From an uncultured bacterium (GTDB lineage Bacteria > Verrucomicrobiota > Kiritimatiellia > RFP12 > UBA1067): a stretch of DNA of 58,454 bases. This document shows positions 36,874 to 47,055 of the stretch, piece after piece. The notes below the pieces were generated by a model that saw only the letters and a program-made list of their open reading frames with translations, was not told the origin of the DNA and made no database searches. The stretch covers positions 78,462 through 136,915 of the forward strand of contig CACWIW010000006.1 of the NCBI GenBank assembly GCA_902761035.1. The letters are read 5' to 3'. Positions within the stretch are counted from its first letter, which is position 1. Every line of letters starts with the position of its first letter. The translations under genes were made by a program, and so were the position numbers.

Positions 36874-39636
36874 CTATTTTTTCCGGGCTGCGCGATTGAC
36901 TAGATAGACGATGCCCATGTACGGAATGCCCGAATGGTTCGTGAGACCGATCTCGCACGTGCGGCTGTTGCTGTAGCCCATTGTGGCACCCGCCTCGGCG
37001 ATGCGCGCGCGGAGCTTGCGCAGCGCCCAGGCGTTGAGTTCAGGGTTCGTGAAGCCCTTGTCGCCCGCAAAGGCGCAGCAACCGATCTCCTCCGGCAGCA
37101 CGGCCTTTCGCGCGCATGTGCGCGCCACCTTGAGGAGTGTGTCCACAAGACCCATCTTCCGCGTCGAACAGGTCGCATGTACGGCCACGCACGCATCGAG
37201 CGGTTCAATCTCCACGCGGTCCAGCACGAACTTGTCGATGAACTCCACGGGCTCGTAGAGCTTGAGCCCCGTAATCTTCTCGCGCATCCGGTGGAGACAC
37301 GGACTCTGGTCACAGAGAATCGGCCAGCGGCCGTCTTCCGATGCTTCGCGTAGGGCCGCCTCCAGTTCGGCGGTCTTCGCGTCCGCCACGTCCGGCATGC
37401 CCTTCGACTCCCAAGTCATCCCACAGCAAAGGTTCTTGAGGTTCTTCGGGAACACGACCTCGTAGCCCGCCTTCCCCAGCAGCTCCACTGTTTCGTCCAC
37501 AAGCGGACGCTGCACAGGGTCGCCCTTCGCCGGTCCCATTCGCTGGTTGATGCAGCTTGGGAAGTAGACGACCTTCTCGGCCGCAGGAGTGGGTTGCGCC
37601 TTGATCGACTTGATGCGTGCGCGGTGCGGCATCGCGGGAGTCCAGAGAGGAACAAGCCCGAACGATCCACGGTGGATCGCCTTGCAGATGACGGACATCG
37701 CCTTGTTGCCAAGGACGGCTTGTCCACATGCCGCCAAGCCAAGCATCGCCGAAACACCGCCCGCGACGAAATTGAGGTGGTCGGCGGCGAACTTCCCCAT
37801 GCGGCGCGCAAGCGCGCCGTGCGCACTTTCGCGCACGACGTGGATGTATTCGCCCACGTTAATCTTCACGGGGCAACTCGTGGAGCAGAGTCCATCGCCC
37901 GCACAGAGCGCGTCGCCGAGTTTGCGGAAGTCGCGCGCGAGACACTTGGATGCGCGCCGGGCCGAAGGATCGGTCTTACCTACCTCCGCGAGACGCGCGA
38001 TCTCGCGGCTCACCACAATGCGCTGGCGCGAGGAGAGCGCGTAGCCGCACGAGACGCAGTTCACTTCGCAGAAGCCGCACTCGATGCACCGGTCCACGAG
38101 CGGATGGATTCGCGGCAGCGGCTTGAGGCCGGAGATGTGGCACTGCGGATCGTCGTTGAAGATCACGCCGGGGTTGAAGAGGTTGTCAGGGTCGAAGAGC
38201 GCCTTTACGTCCTTCATCAGCTGGTACGCCTTGTCACCCCACTCCACGCGCACGAAAGGCGCCATGTTGCGTCCCGTGCCGTGTTCGGCCTTGAGCGAGC
38301 CCTGGTACTTCTCGGTGACGAGCTTCACCACGGCGCGCATCATGTTGTCGTACTGCGCGACGACCTCAGGAGTGTCGAAGCGCTGGTTGAGGATGAAGTG
38401 CCAGTTGCCCTCGAGGGCATGTCCGTAGATGACGGCGTCGGGATAGCCGTGGTCCTTGAACAGCTGTTGGAGGTCGTCCGTGAATTCCGCGAGACGCGGC
38501 ACGGGTACGGCCACGTCTTCAATGAGACAGGTGGTGCCGATCTCGCGCGTACCGCCCACTGCCGGGAAGATGCCGCTGCGCATGGCCCACCACTTGCCCG
38601 TCATGGCCGGATCGCCGGTGAAGGCCGCTGGTCTGCAGAGCGTTAGCGAGGACAGCACCGACTCCAGTTTCCGGCGTTTCTCTGCGACTTCCTCGGGCGT
38701 GCCCTCGGTCATCACAAGCACGGCCCCCGCCTCCTCGGGCAGTCCCGCGAGTTCGGGAAAATCCTTCTCTACGGTACGCATCGCCTTGCGGTCGAAGAAC
38801 TCGGCCGCCGTAAGCGCACCGGTCGCCTTCATCGCGGCCACGGCCTCGCATGCGGCGTGCGTGGTGGGGAAGAGGAGGAGCGCGGATTCGCTTGCGGGCG
38901 CGATCTTACCTGTGCGGAACGTCGCCTCGGCGAGGAACATGAGCGTCCCCTCGCTGCCGGGAATGAGGCGCGTGATAATCTCAAACGGATCCTCGCATTC
39001 GGCGAACGGCAGGATCGTAAGGCCCGTAACGTTCTTGATCGAATACTTGCGGAGGATGAGGTCTTTCAGCTCAGGGTCGCTCTGCACGCGGTCGCGCAGC
39101 GCACAGAGGCGTTTCATGAAATCGGCGTGAGACACGGCAAACGCAGCGCGCGACTCCGCGTCGCCCGTGTCGAGCACCGTGCCGTCCACGAACACTACCT
39201 TCGCGGAAAGGATCGTGCGCTCGGCGTTTGCGTGCGTGCCGCAGCTCATGCCGGAGGCGTTGTTGAGCGTGATGCCTCCCACCATCGCGCTGTTGACGGA
39301 CGCGGGGTCGGGGAGGAACTTGTAACCGTAGGGCTTCAGGATCGCGTTCACGCGTCCGCCCACCACGCCCGGCTGCACGCGGATGCGCGCGCCGCCGTCG
39401 AGTACCTCGTACCCTTCCCACTTTTTGCCGCACACGACGAGCAGGGAGTCCGTGATGGCCTGTCCCGAAAGCGACGTCCCCGCCGCGCGGAAAGTGATGT
39501 GCTTTCCTTCGCGCTTCGCACGCCGCACGATGTCCACGACCTCCGAGACGTTCGCGGGCATCAGCACTTCCTCGGGGATGAGGCGGTAGAATCCCGCGTC
39601 CGTTCCCCACGCCAGCCGTTCTATGAATTTTTGCAT
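36874..39636 (-). CDS. FAD-linked oxidase / Fe-S (GlcD-GlpC-like) fusion dehydrogenase
   Basis: 920 residues from the ATG at 39636. The N-terminal half is a PCMH-type FAD oxidase (PANVSEVVDIVRRAKREGKH, FRAAGTSLSGQAITDSLLVV, LNNASGMSCGTHANAERTIL, LKAEHGTGRNMAPFVRVEWG). A 4Fe-4S region follows (CIECGFCEVNCVSCGYALS, CSTSCPVKINVGEY). C-terminal CCG-type domains include LCCGMTWESKG and GCCAFAGDKGF. Likely a D-lactate or glycolate dehydrogenase; fusions of this type (like Ykg/Dld-type) are known. Confidence 0.88.
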   Translation of the reverse strand: MQKFIERLAWGTDAGFYRLIPEEVLMPANVSEVVDIVRRAKREGKHITFRAAGTSLSGQAITDSLLVVCGKKWEGYEVLDGGARIRVQPGVVGGRVNAILKPYGYKFLPDPASVNSAMVGGITLNNASGMSCGTHANAERTILSAKVVFVDGTVLDTGDAESRAAFAVSHADFMKRLCALRDRVQSDPELKDLILRKYSIKNVTGLTILPFAECEDPFEIITRLIPGSEGTLMFLAEATFRTGKIAPASESALLLFPTTHAACEAVAAMKATGALTAAEFFDRKAMRTVEKDFPELAGLPEEAGAVLVMTEGTPEEVAEKRRKLESVLSSLTLCRPAAFTGDPAMTGKWWAMRSGIFPAVGGTREIGTTCLIEDVAVPVPRLAEFTDDLQQLFKDHGYPDAVIYGHALEGNWHFILNQRFDTPEVVAQYDNMMRAVVKLVTEKYQGSLKAEHGTGRNMAPFVRVEWGDKAYQLMKDVKALFDPDNLFNPGVIFNDDPQCHISGLKPLPRIHPLVDRCIECGFCEVNCVSCGYALSSRQRIVVSREIARLAEVGKTDPSARRASKCLARDFRKLGDALCAGDGLCSTSCPVKINVGEYIHVVRESAHGALARRMGKFAADHLNFVAGGVSAMLGLAACGQAVLGNKAMSVICKAIHRGSFGLVPLWTPAMPHRARIKSIKAQPTPAAEKVVYFPSCINQRMGPAKGDPVQRPLVDETVELLGKAGYEVVFPKNLKNLCCGMTWESKGMPDVADAKTAELEAALREASEDGRWPILCDQSPCLHRMREKITGLKLYEPVEFIDKFVLDRVEIEPLDACVAVHATCSTRKMGLVDTLLKVARTCARKAVLPEEIGCCAFAGDKGFTNPELNAWALRKLRARIAEAGATMGYSNSRTCEIGLTNHSGIPYMGIVYLVNRAARKK

Positions 39637-39642
39637 GGACAC

Positions 39643-39651
39643 AGTATACCA
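39643..39651 (-). promoter_or_regulatory. Extended -10 promoter, near-leaderless, for the FAD/Fe-S gene
   Basis: Minus strand TGGTATACT then GTGTCC and ATG; the predicted transcription start coincides with the start codon. Confidence 0.5.
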
Positions 39652-39672
39652 CATTTTCGCGGCGTCCCCGCA

Positions 39673-40785
39673 TCAGCGCGGGTTCTTGAACGCGAAGAAC
39701 AGCGGACGGTATATGCCGTCGTGGCGGGCGACTTCCTCCAGCCTGCCTGTCTTCGCGTCGTATGCGTAGCTTGCCACGCACCAGCTCTCCTTCAATCCTG
39801 CTAGGATGAACTTGCCGCCTGGCATGAACTGGAAGTCACGCGGGAAGCGTCCGCCGAGCTTCGTGTTGGCAAGCCAGTCGAGCCGACCAGAGTCGGTATC
39901 CACGTTGAAGACGGTGATGGAGTCGTGGCCGCGGTTCGAGCAGAGCACCTGCGAACCGTCCTCGGAGAGGTGGATCGCCGCCGCCTTGCTATCGCAAGTT
40001 TCCCCTTCCGGCAGAATGCTGTGCTTTTCGATGAACTCAAAACCCTCGCCCGTGTAGCGAAAGCTCGCAACGAGGTTGTACAGCTCGAAGACCACGAAGG
40101 CCAAACGCCCGTTCGGGTGGAACACGATGTGGCGCGGTCCCGCACCAGGTGCGATGGCTCGCGTGTCGATGGACGCCGACGGCACCTCCTTCAAGCCCTG
40201 CGCACGGTTCGGGAAGTCGTATGCGACGACCTTGTCGAGAGCGAGGTCAACAACGAGCAAAAACTTGCCGTCCGGCGTCACGATGGAACAGTGCGCGTGG
40301 GCGGAGTCCTGCCGCGGCTTGTTCGGTCCGTCGCCGAAGTGCTTCACCTGAAAGAGCGGGTTCACGGACTCCGGCGCTGGCGCGGCGCAGGCGGGGTCGA
40401 GGGAACCGTCTTCCATGATGTTTGCATAGCCCGCCGTGCCGCATGAATACTCGGCATATACAAGCGCCTTCTCAGAAGGGTCTAGCGACACGTGGCATGG
40501 GATCGTCCAACCCGTGCGGATTTCGTTGATGAACTCAAGGCCGTCGCCCTTCACTGCGAACGCGGCCACGCCACCATTGCGCTTTTCCGGTCCGAACGAG
40601 GGCCGTCCCAGAACGGTGTAGAGGCGCGTGCAGCTGCGGTTGAGCGTCATGTAGATGGGGCTTTCGAAGGTGTTCAGTACGCTGAGAGGACGGAACTCCC
40701 CCGTCTCCGCGTCTGACTCTAAGATGTGGACGCCGTCCGCATGGTCATGGGCCGTGTAGCTACCGACGTATGTGATGTATTTCAT
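39673..40785 (-). CDS. Lactonase family (6-phosphogluconolactonase-type beta-propeller)
   Basis: 370 residues. PF10282-type propeller motifs: ITYVGSYTAHDHADGVHILE, SPIYMTLNRSCTRLYTVLG, RQDSAHAHCSIVTPDGKFLL, AGPRHIVFHPNGRLAFVVFE, and the C-terminal FPRDFQFMPGGKFILAGLKE. Such proteins hydrolyse 6-phosphogluconolactone or related sugar lactones. The AAAGGAGAAGAGAAA leader is a good binding site. Its role may link to the adjacent sugar oxidoreductase. Confidence 0.88.
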   Translation of the reverse strand: MKYITYVGSYTAHDHADGVHILESDAETGEFRPLSVLNTFESPIYMTLNRSCTRLYTVLGRPSFGPEKRNGGVAAFAVKGDGLEFINEIRTGWTIPCHVSLDPSEKALVYAEYSCGTAGYANIMEDGSLDPACAAPAPESVNPLFQVKHFGDGPNKPRQDSAHAHCSIVTPDGKFLLVVDLALDKVVAYDFPNRAQGLKEVPSASIDTRAIAPGAGPRHIVFHPNGRLAFVVFELYNLVASFRYTGEGFEFIEKHSILPEGETCDSKAAAIHLSEDGSQVLCSNRGHDSITVFNVDTDSGRLDWLANTKLGGRFPRDFQFMPGGKFILAGLKESWCVASYAYDAKTGRLEEVARHDGIYRPLFFAFKNPR

Positions 40786-40809
40786 TTTCTCTTCTCCTTT
40801 AAGACTTTC

Positions 40810-42255
40810 TCACCATCCCGCGAGGCGGGGAAGGTGCAGCCGGGCATTGGCTGTGCTGCTGTTGGCGAATCGGCGCGCCTTCGCGTCCCACGTGAGCAAC
40901 TTGCCGGGATCGAACAGCGCGGCGACGCCCGTGAGCGAACACTGCGTCATTGCGCCCGCGTACGCGAAGTCGCTCCCGACGGGCTTGCCGCCCTTGACCG
41001 CCGCGATGAATTCGTTGTACGGCTTCGCGTCCGGACTCTTCCCCGGCACGCGCGGATACTTCTGCTTAGGACATCCGCCGTCGGCTCGAAGTTTCGCGAG
41101 CGTAGTATCGGGCAGCATCCGCAGGTAGTTCGCGCCGTGGTGTCCATACTCGATCACGCCGCGCGTGCCGTAGACAAACGCGCCGTTCGTCATGTTGTCG
41201 CGCCGCTCACGCGCTTCCTTTGAATTGTGTGGCGGATAGAACTTCATGTCGTCCCTGTAGCCAGGCGGCACCGGCACGTCCTTGCAGGCGTCGCCGTCGA
41301 ACCACACGAGCTTGAACGGCTTGCCGTCGCGCTTGACGTACTCAAACGTCGTCTTCACGCCCTTCGGAAACGTGAGACCGTGGCGCTCTGGCGTCCAGCT
41401 GCCCACGACCTCCGCCTTGACTGTCTTCGGCAGTCCCAGTCCGAATGTCCAGAAAAGCGGATCCATCAGGTGGCAGCTCCAGTCGCCGAGCGTGTTCGTG
41501 CCGTACATCGTCCAGAAGCGCCACGCGCCCGGCAGGAACTTCGGGAAGTAGGGACGGTGCGGAACCGGTCCCTGCCACTGCTCCCAGTTGAGCTCCTTCG
41601 GCACTTCCCACGTCTTCTTCATGTTGTCCAGTTCGTCCATGAAGGAGTACCTCACCGGACACCAGATGTGCGCCTCCGTCACTTCGCCGATCAACCCGGC
41701 CTCGACCCATTCGCGGAAGTCGCGGATCGTATCGTAGGCGTGCCCCTGGTTCATTGCCTGCGTGACAAGACGCGGATGCTTCTTCGCCTCGGCTAGCATT
41801 GCATCCATCTCATGGAAGCTCTGCGCGAGGGGCTTCTCGCACTGTACGTGCTTACCGCGCTTCAGACACTCGATCGCCATGGTGGCGTGCCAGTGGTCGG
41901 GGACGCCCACCAGCACGGCGTCGATGTCCTTGTCGTGCTTGTTGAGCATTTCCCTGTAGAAAGTGTAGAACGGCGCGTTCGGACGTTTCCCGCGCTGGTG
42001 CTGACAGCGGCGCGTGTCAACGTCGCAGAGCGCGACGATCCTCGCTCCGGCATGTTCGAGCCCGTCGATGTCGGCGGAGGCGCGCCCTCCGGCGCCGATT
42101 GCCGCCACGTTCACCGTCTCGCTCGGCGGCGTCGCGCCGCTGCCCGCGATCAGGCGCCGCGGCAGCACCATAAACGCGGACGCCCCACCGGCGGCTTTGA
42201 GGAAGCCTCTCCGGTTACCAACAAGCGCCCGACAACAATTATTCTCCTTCTTCAT
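40810..42255 (-). CDS. Tat-exported Gfo/Idh/MocA family oxidoreductase
   Basis: 481 residues. Twin-arginine signal GNRRGFLKAAGGASAFMVLP, then VNVAAIGAGGRASADIDGLE, VALCDVDTRR, VGVPDHWHATMAIECLKRGK and HVQCEKPLAQS with the catalytic EKP lysine. The C-terminal domain resembles the exported oxidoreductases (Gfo_Idh_MocA C-terminal) of PVC and Bacteroidetes, thought to oxidise sugars in the periplasm. An AAGGAGTAAG leader precedes the start. Confidence 0.88.
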   Translation of the reverse strand: MKKENNCCRALVGNRRGFLKAAGGASAFMVLPRRLIAGSGATPPSETVNVAAIGAGGRASADIDGLEHAGARIVALCDVDTRRCQHQRGKRPNAPFYTFYREMLNKHDKDIDAVLVGVPDHWHATMAIECLKRGKHVQCEKPLAQSFHEMDAMLAEAKKHPRLVTQAMNQGHAYDTIRDFREWVEAGLIGEVTEAHIWCPVRYSFMDELDNMKKTWEVPKELNWEQWQGPVPHRPYFPKFLPGAWRFWTMYGTNTLGDWSCHLMDPLFWTFGLGLPKTVKAEVVGSWTPERHGLTFPKGVKTTFEYVKRDGKPFKLVWFDGDACKDVPVPPGYRDDMKFYPPHNSKEARERRDNMTNGAFVYGTRGVIEYGHHGANYLRMLPDTTLAKLRADGGCPKQKYPRVPGKSPDAKPYNEFIAAVKGGKPVGSDFAYAGAMTQCSLTGVAALFDPGKLLTWDAKARRFANSSTANARLHLPRLAGW

Positions 42256-42293
42256 ATTTGACTTACTCCTTGCAGTTCCACGACATAGAAATC

Positions 42294-43832
42294 TTATTGC
42301 ATCATGCCGGTTACGCGCTCAACAGATCGTCCGCAGCACGCCTTGACGGATGCGTCGCCGGCGTAGATATGGACGCCGCCCTTCGTGCGCGTGATGCCCG
42401 TGTAGAGTATCTCCCGCGTGAGAAGCGGATTCACCCCGCCCGGCGGTAGCACGACCGCCACGTCGCCGAATTCCGATCCCTGCGATTTGTGGATCGTCGT
42501 CGCGAACGCCAACTCCGTCGCCGGCAGCAGCTCCGTGCGGATGCGGCGGGGCTCGCCCTCTCCCGGCAAGTAAAGCACATTGGGGTCGTCCGGCATCACC
42601 ACGCCCACGTCGCCGTTCGAGACGGCCTGCAGGCGGTCGTTCTGCGTAATCATCATGGGAATCGGACATTCCTTGCCCAGACGGGCCTTGAGGTATTCGT
42701 TCAGCCTATTGACGCCATACGGCCCCTCGCGCAACGCGCACAGCACGCGGAAGTCGTTCAACCGCTCCAGGGCGGTCGCCGCGTCCCGGCTCGCCGCAAA
42801 TCGCGCGAACTTCTTCTGGCACAACTCCGTGAATCCAGGCCACGCCCCGGGCGATGCCGGGGCCGCGCCGAGAGGTACATAGCTGACAACACCTCCGCCA
42901 CGTTTCAGGATGTCCATCACCTCGTCCGGTCGGTTGCCGTTCACCGCGTCCGCAATGCGCGCAATCTCGCCGTCCGGCGGGAAGCGCGCACTCTCCCTGA
43001 GCCGGCTGATCGAGACGCCCGGCAAATGACACAAGTCGCCGAACACGTGTCCCCGCTCTACCGAGGCGAGCTGATCGACGTCGCCCACCAACGTCAGCTT
43101 GCACCCGTCCGGCAGCGCGTCCATAAGTTTCGACATAAGCGGCAAGCCAATCATGCTCGCCTCGTCGATGATCAGCCAGTCCGCCGCCAGCGGGTTCTCG
43201 CGTCCGTGGTGGAAGCTCACCAGGTCGTGCCGCGAGCCGAGCAACGCGTGGATCGTCGTGGCCGGCGCGGACTCCACACCCGCCTTCGCCATCGACTCCG
43301 TCATGCGCGCGGCCGCCTTGCCCGTGGGTGCCGCGAGCGCGAGACGCATCCCCGGATTGGAATCCCGCAGGTACTTGACCGCCCGCGCGATCGTGTGCGT
43401 CTTCCCCGTTCCCGGCCCGCCCGTCAGAATCGTGAACTGGGCCTTGCACATCGCCACCACGGCGTCGCGCTGTTCGTCGCGCAGCTGCGAGTAGAAATCA
43501 TTCGCCGGCAATTCGACATCGTCAGCCGACACGTTCGCGGCCATCGCGGCGATCCGCTTCACCACGTTCCGCTCGTACAACCAGTTGCGCCGCGTGTAGA
43601 GCAGGTCGCCGTACACCACGAACGGCGTCTCGGCGCAGGGCGCGTCTGAAGAAGACACGTCGATAAAACAGGCGACGGACGGTTCCGCCGCCAGCTCCTT
43701 CAGTTCCTCTGCACCCACACGGCAGCAGACATTGCCTTCCTCCACGTCGGACACGACCGCCGCGCAGATTTCCGCCACCGCCGCGTTTCCGCCGGTCATC
43801 CTCAACACCAGATTCTTGACCGCGTTTTTCAT
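42294..43832 (-). CDS. recD: Exodeoxyribonuclease V subunit alpha (RecD)
   Basis: 512 residues. Walker A ILTGGPGTGKTHTIARAVKY near 133-152, LALAAPTGKAAARMTESM, WLIIDEASMIGLPLMSKLMD, LTLVGDVDQLASVERGHVF, and the C-terminal UvrD-like VPATTIHALLGS and FATTIHKSQGSEFGDVAVVL. SF1 helicase of the RecBCD complex. It is downstream of recB with three bases between, and recC precedes recB, giving recC-recB-recD. Confidence 0.93.
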   Translation of the reverse strand: MKNAVKNLVLRMTGGNAAVAEICAAVVSDVEEGNVCCRVGAEELKELAAEPSVACFIDVSSSDAPCAETPFVVYGDLLYTRRNWLYERNVVKRIAAMAANVSADDVELPANDFYSQLRDEQRDAVVAMCKAQFTILTGGPGTGKTHTIARAVKYLRDSNPGMRLALAAPTGKAAARMTESMAKAGVESAPATTIHALLGSRHDLVSFHHGRENPLAADWLIIDEASMIGLPLMSKLMDALPDGCKLTLVGDVDQLASVERGHVFGDLCHLPGVSISRLRESARFPPDGEIARIADAVNGNRPDEVMDILKRGGGVVSYVPLGAAPASPGAWPGFTELCQKKFARFAASRDAATALERLNDFRVLCALREGPYGVNRLNEYLKARLGKECPIPMMITQNDRLQAVSNGDVGVVMPDDPNVLYLPGEGEPRRIRTELLPATELAFATTIHKSQGSEFGDVAVVLPPGGVNPLLTREILYTGITRTKGGVHIYAGDASVKACCGRSVERVTGMMQ

Positions 43833-43835
43833 GTC

Positions 43836-46800
43836 TTAGCCCTCCAGCCCCAATGCGACGGAAAGTCTGTCCAGCAAAACCTCGCCTGGACGATCCTCGA
43901 AAACCGGCGCCGCGCCGCCCGACGCGATGCCACGCAGGAAATAGTAGCGCACGCCGCCGAAGTTCTTCTCCCACGAATAGTCTGATCCCAACGTCTCCTT
44001 GAGGAACCGATGCAGCACAACGGAATAAAGCAGATACTGGAGGAAGTACCACTCCTTCGCCATTTCGGCGCGAACGCCTTCCGCCGTAAAGCCCGCGGCA
44101 CATCCGTTCAGACGGTTTGACTTCCAATCGACCACATAGTAGAAGCCATCCTTCCTAAACACGAGATCCAGAAAGCCCTTGAGGAAGCCCTTGGGAATGG
44201 GACGGTTCCATCCGTCCAACACTTCAAGGAACACCGCCTTTGATGCATCCCAGCCCCATTCATCGCGCAGGATCGCGGCGAGCGCGGCCGTGGTGTCCGC
44301 CGCGCCGGACGAAGAGAAGTCGAACTCCCATTCGCTGAACCGATCCGACCAAGGAATGTCCCGCAATGTAAACGAATCCCCCTGCGGCGACTGAAGCGGG
44401 TAATCAAGCGTAGCGGCCATCATGTCCGACACGAGCTTCGCGCGTTTTCCGAAAAACTGTTCGTCAGCGTCGGCGAGACCGTGGAGTTTCAACGCCCTTT
44501 TCGTCTCCTCCAGTACGGCCTTCGGATCCGCATCGAAAGGCAGCGCCTCCAGGATCGCGTGCCAGCACGTTCCCGTCTTCGTGCCGCCCGGCAAGGTGAA
44601 GACGCCGGACGGTGCCTCGGTCTCGACCGCGCCCGTTTCGGACACGTCGAAGTCGTGCTCACCGTCGCCTGAACTGTGCGAGGCGGGCGAGAGCGACGAA
44701 TAGCTCCCCTTCGTGGGCCGCGTGGAATACGCGCGCGGCGTCCGCGCATCCGTCAATACCGTCGGTCCTTTCGTCGGCGGTACGTACGGGGGAAGCGGTG
44801 TTTCCGGCGGCTCGTATTTCGACCAGGCGATCGGAGACGCGGCATCTCTCTCGCCCGCGCCGTGGCACCGCGCGTTCGCGAAGAGACGCCCCAGCGGCGA
44901 ATCGGAGTCCGGTGCTTTCGCGATAACGACCGTCCGTTTCGTCGCGCGTGTGAAGGCCACGTACAGGAGACGCATCCGCTCGGCATCGGACTCGACCTGC
45001 GCCTTCTCCGCCGCCTCGTCGGACATGCCGACGTGAAGGTTCATGTTTTCGTCGTGGTAGAAGAACGGTGCCGAAAGCGGTCTTTTGCGCAGGGGCATCG
45101 GCACGATCACGACGGGGAACTCCAGTCCCTTCGAGACGTGGATCGTCATGATCTTGAGCGCATCGCTCTCGCTTTCCAGCTGCCGCGCGTACTCTTCGGA
45201 ATCCACCTCGCCTCCGCCAGACTGGTTGATCCGCTCCGTGATCCAGTTCACGAGCGCTTCCGGCGAAGGGCCGATCTCCCGAACGGCGGAACCGGACAGG
45301 TCGATGATCTGCATCAGGTCCGCAAGGAGGCGTTCGCCGTCCGATAACTTCGTCAAGTTGCGCCGGAAATCGCATTGAGGATGCGCCTCAAGGGCGGCGA
45401 AAGCCGCATTGAATCCGCGCGCCTGCCACTTCTGGTTGAGGTCGCTGAAGAAGCCGATCATGTCGGCAAGCGTTCCCTCGTCGGCGAGGAGTTCCTCGCT
45501 GAACGAGAAGAAGCGCGTAAGCAACGCGGCCTTCACCTGTCCGCGCCCGCCCATCAGCGCCATCGCCATCAACACCTGACGCAAATCGGAGGCAAGCTCA
45601 CCTGCGAAGACATTCCCCGCCTTTTGCAAGACAGCCGGCACGCCGACATCCTTAAGCATGTCCCGGTAGTCGGCGCCGTCCGTGTGCGACGTCACCAGAA
45701 TGGCAATGTCCTTGGGGGTAAGTCCCTTCGCACGCTGTTCCTCGAGAATGTTCAGGACGGTATCGACGACGGCCTGGTTGCGCGATGCCTTGTTCTCCAC
45801 CTCGACGATCCTGAACGGCGACGGATCGTCCGTACCGTCTGGGAGCACAAGCGCCGGTTTGCTTGCGTCGTATTTGAGCGGATCGCGGTAGTCAATCGAC
45901 TCGTCGCCGAAAGTGTAGTCGCCGGGAGCGTCCATGAACAGCGCATTCACCGCGTCGATGAGGCGCGGCGTAGAGCGGAAGTTCCGGTCAAGGCGGAACG
46001 CGCGCGACGCCACCGCCGGATCCGTCACGGCCTTCTTGTAGGTGTAGATGTCTCCGCCGCGGAACGAGTAGATCGCCTGCTTGGGATCGCCCACGAAGAA
46101 GAGGGCGGGCGCGGGCTGAACGTCCGGATCGAGGAACACGCGGCGGAAGATGTCGTACTGGACGGGATCGGTATCCTGGAACTCATCGACGAGCGCGGCC
46201 TTGAACTCGTCGCGCAGATGCGCCGCGAGCGCAGGGCCTTTTCCCGCGTCCCGCAAGGCATCCCTCAGTCCGCGCAAGAGGTCGTCGAACGTCTGCGTGT
46301 CGCGCGCGGGACGGTCCTCCTCGTATGCATCCACGATCTCCTCCGCGCGGGCAAGCGCGAAGGCATCCGGATCGTCCGCCGCGCCTTCGTCCACGGTCCA
46401 GCCCGACTTGCCGGAGAGCGCCTGCACGAACCCGTCCAGCGTACCGAGGTCGAGGCCATCCTTGACCGGACCTTCGAGCGCCGGACGCTCCCGCCGCCAC
46501 CAATCGCGCACGCGGCGTGTGAGGTCTTCGCTCTTCGTATCCGCGAACTCCGTGCGAAACGCGCTGTCCGTCTCGAACGCGAACCGCACGAGCGCGCGCC
46601 GACAGAAACCGTGGATGGTGGAGATGGCGGCCTGGTCGAATTCCATCAGCGCCAGCTCAACCCGCGCCCTCGCCACACCATCCGCATCCGGTAGGGTCAC
46701 GCGTCCCGCGTGACCGCCGATATTCGCCCGCGCGCATTCACGCAACTTTGCCAACCTGTCCAATTCGTCCTGCTTGATGCCTTCCGTCTCGCCCGCTAGG

Positions 46801-47036
46801 AACCGCGCCATGTTCGACAACACCGCGCGCACGCGATCCCGCAGTTCCTTCGTGGCCGTCTCGGTGAAGGTCATCACCTGGATCTGCGACACGCGGAAAC
46901 CCTTCTCCGCGACGAGACGCGCGTAGATGTTCTGGATGTTGTACGTCTTCCCCGTGCCGGCGCTCGCCGCCACGAGGTGCGGTCCCTCCAGCTCGAACTT
47001 CGGCTCGAAAATCTCTTCGCTAAATACGTGTTTCAT
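43836..47036 (-). CDS. recB: Exodeoxyribonuclease V subunit beta (RecB)
   Basis: 1066 residues from the ATG at 47036. N-terminal Walker A LVAASAGTGKTYNIQNIYAR, QVMTFTETATKELRDRV, ALVDEFQDTDPVQYDIFRR, FFVGDPKQAIYSFRGGDIYT, and IMTIHVSKGLEFPVVIVPMP. The C-terminal nuclease has FYYVVDWKSNRLNG, keeping the DxK of the active site. It is about 110 residues shorter than the E. coli protein. It repairs double-strand breaks and degrades linear DNA. Confidence 0.93.
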   Translation of the reverse strand: MKHVFSEEIFEPKFELEGPHLVAASAGTGKTYNIQNIYARLVAEKGFRVSQIQVMTFTETATKELRDRVRAVLSNMARFLAGETEGIKQDELDRLAKLRECARANIGGHAGRVTLPDADGVARARVELALMEFDQAAISTIHGFCRRALVRFAFETDSAFRTEFADTKSEDLTRRVRDWWRRERPALEGPVKDGLDLGTLDGFVQALSGKSGWTVDEGAADDPDAFALARAEEIVDAYEEDRPARDTQTFDDLLRGLRDALRDAGKGPALAAHLRDEFKAALVDEFQDTDPVQYDIFRRVFLDPDVQPAPALFFVGDPKQAIYSFRGGDIYTYKKAVTDPAVASRAFRLDRNFRSTPRLIDAVNALFMDAPGDYTFGDESIDYRDPLKYDASKPALVLPDGTDDPSPFRIVEVENKASRNQAVVDTVLNILEEQRAKGLTPKDIAILVTSHTDGADYRDMLKDVGVPAVLQKAGNVFAGELASDLRQVLMAMALMGGRGQVKAALLTRFFSFSEELLADEGTLADMIGFFSDLNQKWQARGFNAAFAALEAHPQCDFRRNLTKLSDGERLLADLMQIIDLSGSAVREIGPSPEALVNWITERINQSGGGEVDSEEYARQLESESDALKIMTIHVSKGLEFPVVIVPMPLRKRPLSAPFFYHDENMNLHVGMSDEAAEKAQVESDAERMRLLYVAFTRATKRTVVIAKAPDSDSPLGRLFANARCHGAGERDAASPIAWSKYEPPETPLPPYVPPTKGPTVLTDARTPRAYSTRPTKGSYSSLSPASHSSGDGEHDFDVSETGAVETEAPSGVFTLPGGTKTGTCWHAILEALPFDADPKAVLEETKRALKLHGLADADEQFFGKRAKLVSDMMAATLDYPLQSPQGDSFTLRDIPWSDRFSEWEFDFSSSGAADTTAALAAILRDEWGWDASKAVFLEVLDGWNRPIPKGFLKGFLDLVFRKDGFYYVVDWKSNRLNGCAAGFTAEGVRAEMAKEWYFLQYLLYSVVLHRFLKETLGSDYSWEKNFGGVRYYFLRGIASGGAAPVFEDRPGEVLLDRLSVALGLEG

Positions 47037-47055
47037 GGACACCATTCCCCTGCTC